Part shown: one piece after another, positions 13,807 to 15,760 of the stretch
Layout of the letters: the number at the start of each line of letters is the position of its first letter
Numbering within the stretch: the first letter of the stretch is position 1
Assembly: GCA_944391895.1 (NCBI GenBank)
Contig: CALXVF010000008.1
Span: 1 to 15,760, forward strand
Direction: 5' to 3'
Length of the DNA stretch: 15,760 nucleotides
Origin: an uncultured Clostridia bacterium
GTDB taxonomy: Bacteria > Bacillota > Clostridia > TANB77 > CAG-508
Program-made: the position numbers and the translations under genes
Notes under the pieces: generated by a model
Database searches by the model: none
What the model was told of the DNA's origin: nothing
The model's input: only the letters and a program-made list of their open reading frames with translations

Positions 13807-15759
13807 CTATTTTTGCTGCGTTTTTTTCTCTCTAAGCTTATTTATATTTGTCTCCATGAATTCAAATTCTTTCTTAGTAGGTACTATTTCAATAATAGCA
13901 GTTTGTTCACCTACTTTAAATAGCCCTTGTCCTCTACTACATGTTGTTAAGAATGATGCTTCTCCTTCACTTAGCTTAAATACTTCTTTTATATACTGAA
14001 TTTCAGATTTGTCTTGTGCTAAGAATAACTTTGTATCTGAAGATGTAAGTACTGATTGTACCTCTGCTTTTTCATAGAAGTCTTGGAATCTTTGTGATAC
14101 AACTGCTAGTGATACATTTCTTTTTCTGGCACGTCTTGCCATTTTATTTAAGAAATCTACAGCTTCTGGATAAGGAAGTAACATCCATGCTTCATCCACT
14201 AAAACCCTTTTCTTACCAGCTTTTGTTTTATCTTCACTATTCCTTTTAACATATTTTTCCCATATCCAAGATAATAGAATTTGTTGAGCAAGTGGTCTTG
14301 CAAACCTTTCTTCCAAATTTGATATATCTAGGTTAATAAATGATGTTCCTTCTAATAAATCAAATGTTGATTGTCCATCAAAGTATGACATTTGTCCATT
14401 AAATTCTCTTACATATTGTCTCATTACTTTGATTAAATAACTATAATGTGCTCTGTAGTCTGGGTTTGTATTCTTATTCGCATTTTCTACTAATCTATGA
14501 TACCAACTACCTATTGTTGGCATTGGCTTTTTACTTCTTCCTAAATAGTCATTTTGCATTATTGTATTAGAATTTATAGCATATAAACTATTTATGTCGT
14601 TTGTTATTCCTGCTGCTGCATATTCATCTGCAACTGATTCAGCTATAATTTGTTTTGTTACCTCATTAATATCTTCTGTTCTTGTACTTCCTCTTGCCAT
14701 TGTTAGTAGTATTTGGGTAACATCTTCTACTTTATTTTCTATATTTAAAACTACTTTTTCTCTTCCCGTTATTTCATCTCTTGTTGTTTCTACTTCAACA
14801 TCAAATGGATTTATAATTGTTTTTGATGTTGGAGATATAATAACATTTATACCTCCTAGTGCTTCTGCAACAATTCCATACTCACCTTCGGCATCTAGTG
14901 CTAAACTTTCAATTCCCATTAAAACTGCTGACCTTGCAATTAGTGTTTTTATTGTTACACCTTTACCAGCACCAGATTTACCGAAAATAACCATGTTGTA
15001 GTTACTTAATTCAGAACTAAAATTATCATATAATATTGGAAGTCCTGTCTGTCTATTAAATCCAATTGGTATTCCGTTTTCATGTCCTACTTCTGAGTTT
15101 ATAAATGGAAATACAGTTGCCATTGATCTACGGTCAAATGTATGAGTTTTTGAAATTTTATCTTCTCCTAAAGGTAGGTTTGATTTAAATGCATCTTCCT
15201 GCATTGCCCACGCTGTTTTTATACCTATTAATGTTTTTGACATTTCTGATGATAAAAGCTCTGTTTGTTTATCTAGTTCTTCTAAGCTATATGCAAATAA
15301 TGTACACATTACTGATGCTTCAAATAGCTTGTCTAATCCACTGGCAATTGCATCTCTTAGGCTTTCTGCTTCTGCTCTTTTTTGTGCTAGTAAACTTTCA
15401 CGGTTTATATCTCCTCTATCAATTGCTACTATTCTTTCTGATTCCAGTTCATTAATTGTTTTATTTAAGTCATTTTGTGATTTTGATTCACTTATTGGAT
15501 TAATGAATACAGATACATTTACATCTCCAAATGTATACATACCTCTTAATAGTTCTGGAAATGTACACATTCTTGGTAATGTTGATATCATCATAGTTCT
15601 AGCAAATTTACTTGTGTTAGCGACTATTTCTAATTGCCTAGTACTGCCTGCATCTATTCCTGAAGGAGCTATAATATCTTTGATATCTTTAACATTTGAT
15701 ACAAAACTTCTTTCTGGTTTTGGTGCTTGAAATTCGTTAAGATTCTCCCTTTCTTTCAT
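13807..15759 (-). CDS. virB4: VirB4-family type IV secretion ATPase
   Basis: The 650-residue product shows the VirB4 layout. Its N-terminal domain contains DIIAPSGID near residue 30 and a charged coiled-coil stretch at about 95-140. The C-terminal RecA-like ATPase domain has Walker A FGKSGAGKG (259-267), a LALDAEGEYG strand near 287-296, Walker B RVLVDEAW with Asp522-Glu523, and the VSQRFQDFY motif near 554. VirB4 enzymes hydrolyse ATP at the inner face of the membrane to power channel assembly and substrate transfer. The frame opens with an ATG one base inside the right edge of the window, so no ribosome binding site can be seen and a longer N-terminus cannot be ruled out, although the DIIAPSG position is where such proteins normally begin. 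Its stop is TAG, 18 bases before the next start. The three VirB6-like genes downstream support the assignment. Confidence 0.95.
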   Translation of the reverse strand: MKERENLNEFQAPKPERSFVSNVKDIKDIIAPSGIDAGSTRQLEIVANTSKFARTMMISTLPRMCTFPELLRGMYTFGDVNVSVFINPISESKSQNDLNKTINELESERIVAIDRGDINRESLLAQKRAEAESLRDAIASGLDKLFEASVMCTLFAYSLEELDKQTELLSSEMSKTLIGIKTAWAMQEDAFKSNLPLGEDKISKTHTFDRRSMATVFPFINSEVGHENGIPIGFNRQTGLPILYDNFSSELSNYNMVIFGKSGAGKGVTIKTLIARSAVLMGIESLALDAEGEYGIVAEALGGINVIISPTSKTIINPFDVEVETTRDEITGREKVVLNIENKVEDVTQILLTMARGSTRTEDINEVTKQIIAESVADEYAAAGITNDINSLYAINSNTIMQNDYLGRSKKPMPTIGSWYHRLVENANKNTNPDYRAHYSYLIKVMRQYVREFNGQMSYFDGQSTFDLLEGTSFINLDISNLEERFARPLAQQILLSWIWEKYVKRNSEDKTKAGKKRVLVDEAWMLLPYPEAVDFLNKMARRARKRNVSLAVVSQRFQDFYEKAEVQSVLTSSDTKLFLAQDKSEIQYIKEVFKLSEGEASFLTTCSRGQGLFKVGEQTAIIEIVPTKKEFEFMETNINKLREKKTQQK

Positions 15760-15760
15760 T

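Noticed and set aside
10271..15730. Several plus-strand frames of 85-191 codons
   Set aside because: All lie antisense to strongly supported minus-strand genes, lack ribosome binding sites and show low-complexity hydrophobic sequence typical of shadows.

Overview
This is an AT-rich stretch (by eye about 30% G+C). Every gene I can support lies on the minus strand. Strong AGGAGG-type ribosome binding sites, signal peptides for export across a single membrane, and peptidoglycan-active domains in the secretion genes point to a low-G+C Gram-positive bacterium, probably a Clostridia-like gut Bacillota. I cannot name a genus.

Layout, in transcription order from the right edge to the left: a VirB4-family ATPase (15759-13807); a VirB6/TrbL-like membrane protein (13788-12640); a membrane-anchored extracytoplasmic protein with a BamE-like motif (12630-11143); a large fusion of a secreted NlpC/P60 peptidoglycan hydrolase to a second VirB6-like channel and a long cytoplasmic tail (11124-7972); a third VirB6-like protein with a (GGTPPN)10 linker (7954-5354); a membrane-anchored cell-wall hydrolase split over three reading frames (5332-2622); three single-pass proteins, at least two with an NTF2-like domain of the kind used by VirB8/TcpC (2587-477); a hairpin (471-432); and the first 143 codons of an S11 D-alanyl-D-alanine carboxypeptidase that leaves the window at base 1. 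Intergenic gaps are about 1-35 bases, so this looks like one polycistronic operon. It encodes the membrane, energy and cell-wall-piercing parts of a Gram-positive type IV secretion (conjugation-type) apparatus. No relaxase, VirD4 coupling protein, integrase or att site is visible, so whether it belongs to an ICE, a plasmid or a fixed chromosomal system is open. No gene-free stretch exceeds 300 bases.

The most striking feature is the split hydrolase. Its three parts join into an uninterrupted 902-residue protein if the ribosome shifts +1 twice. Both junctions are an in-frame CGG codon followed directly by a stop (CGG TGA at 4759-4754 and CGG TAA at 2862-2857). In a manual scan of every CCG on the plus strand, these are the only in-frame CGG codons I found among roughly 5,000 codons. 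This suggests programmed +1 frameshifting at a rare or unassigned codon, producing nested 192, 824 and 902 residue products, with only the last completing the glucosaminidase domain. A pair of one-base sequencing errors is the main alternative.
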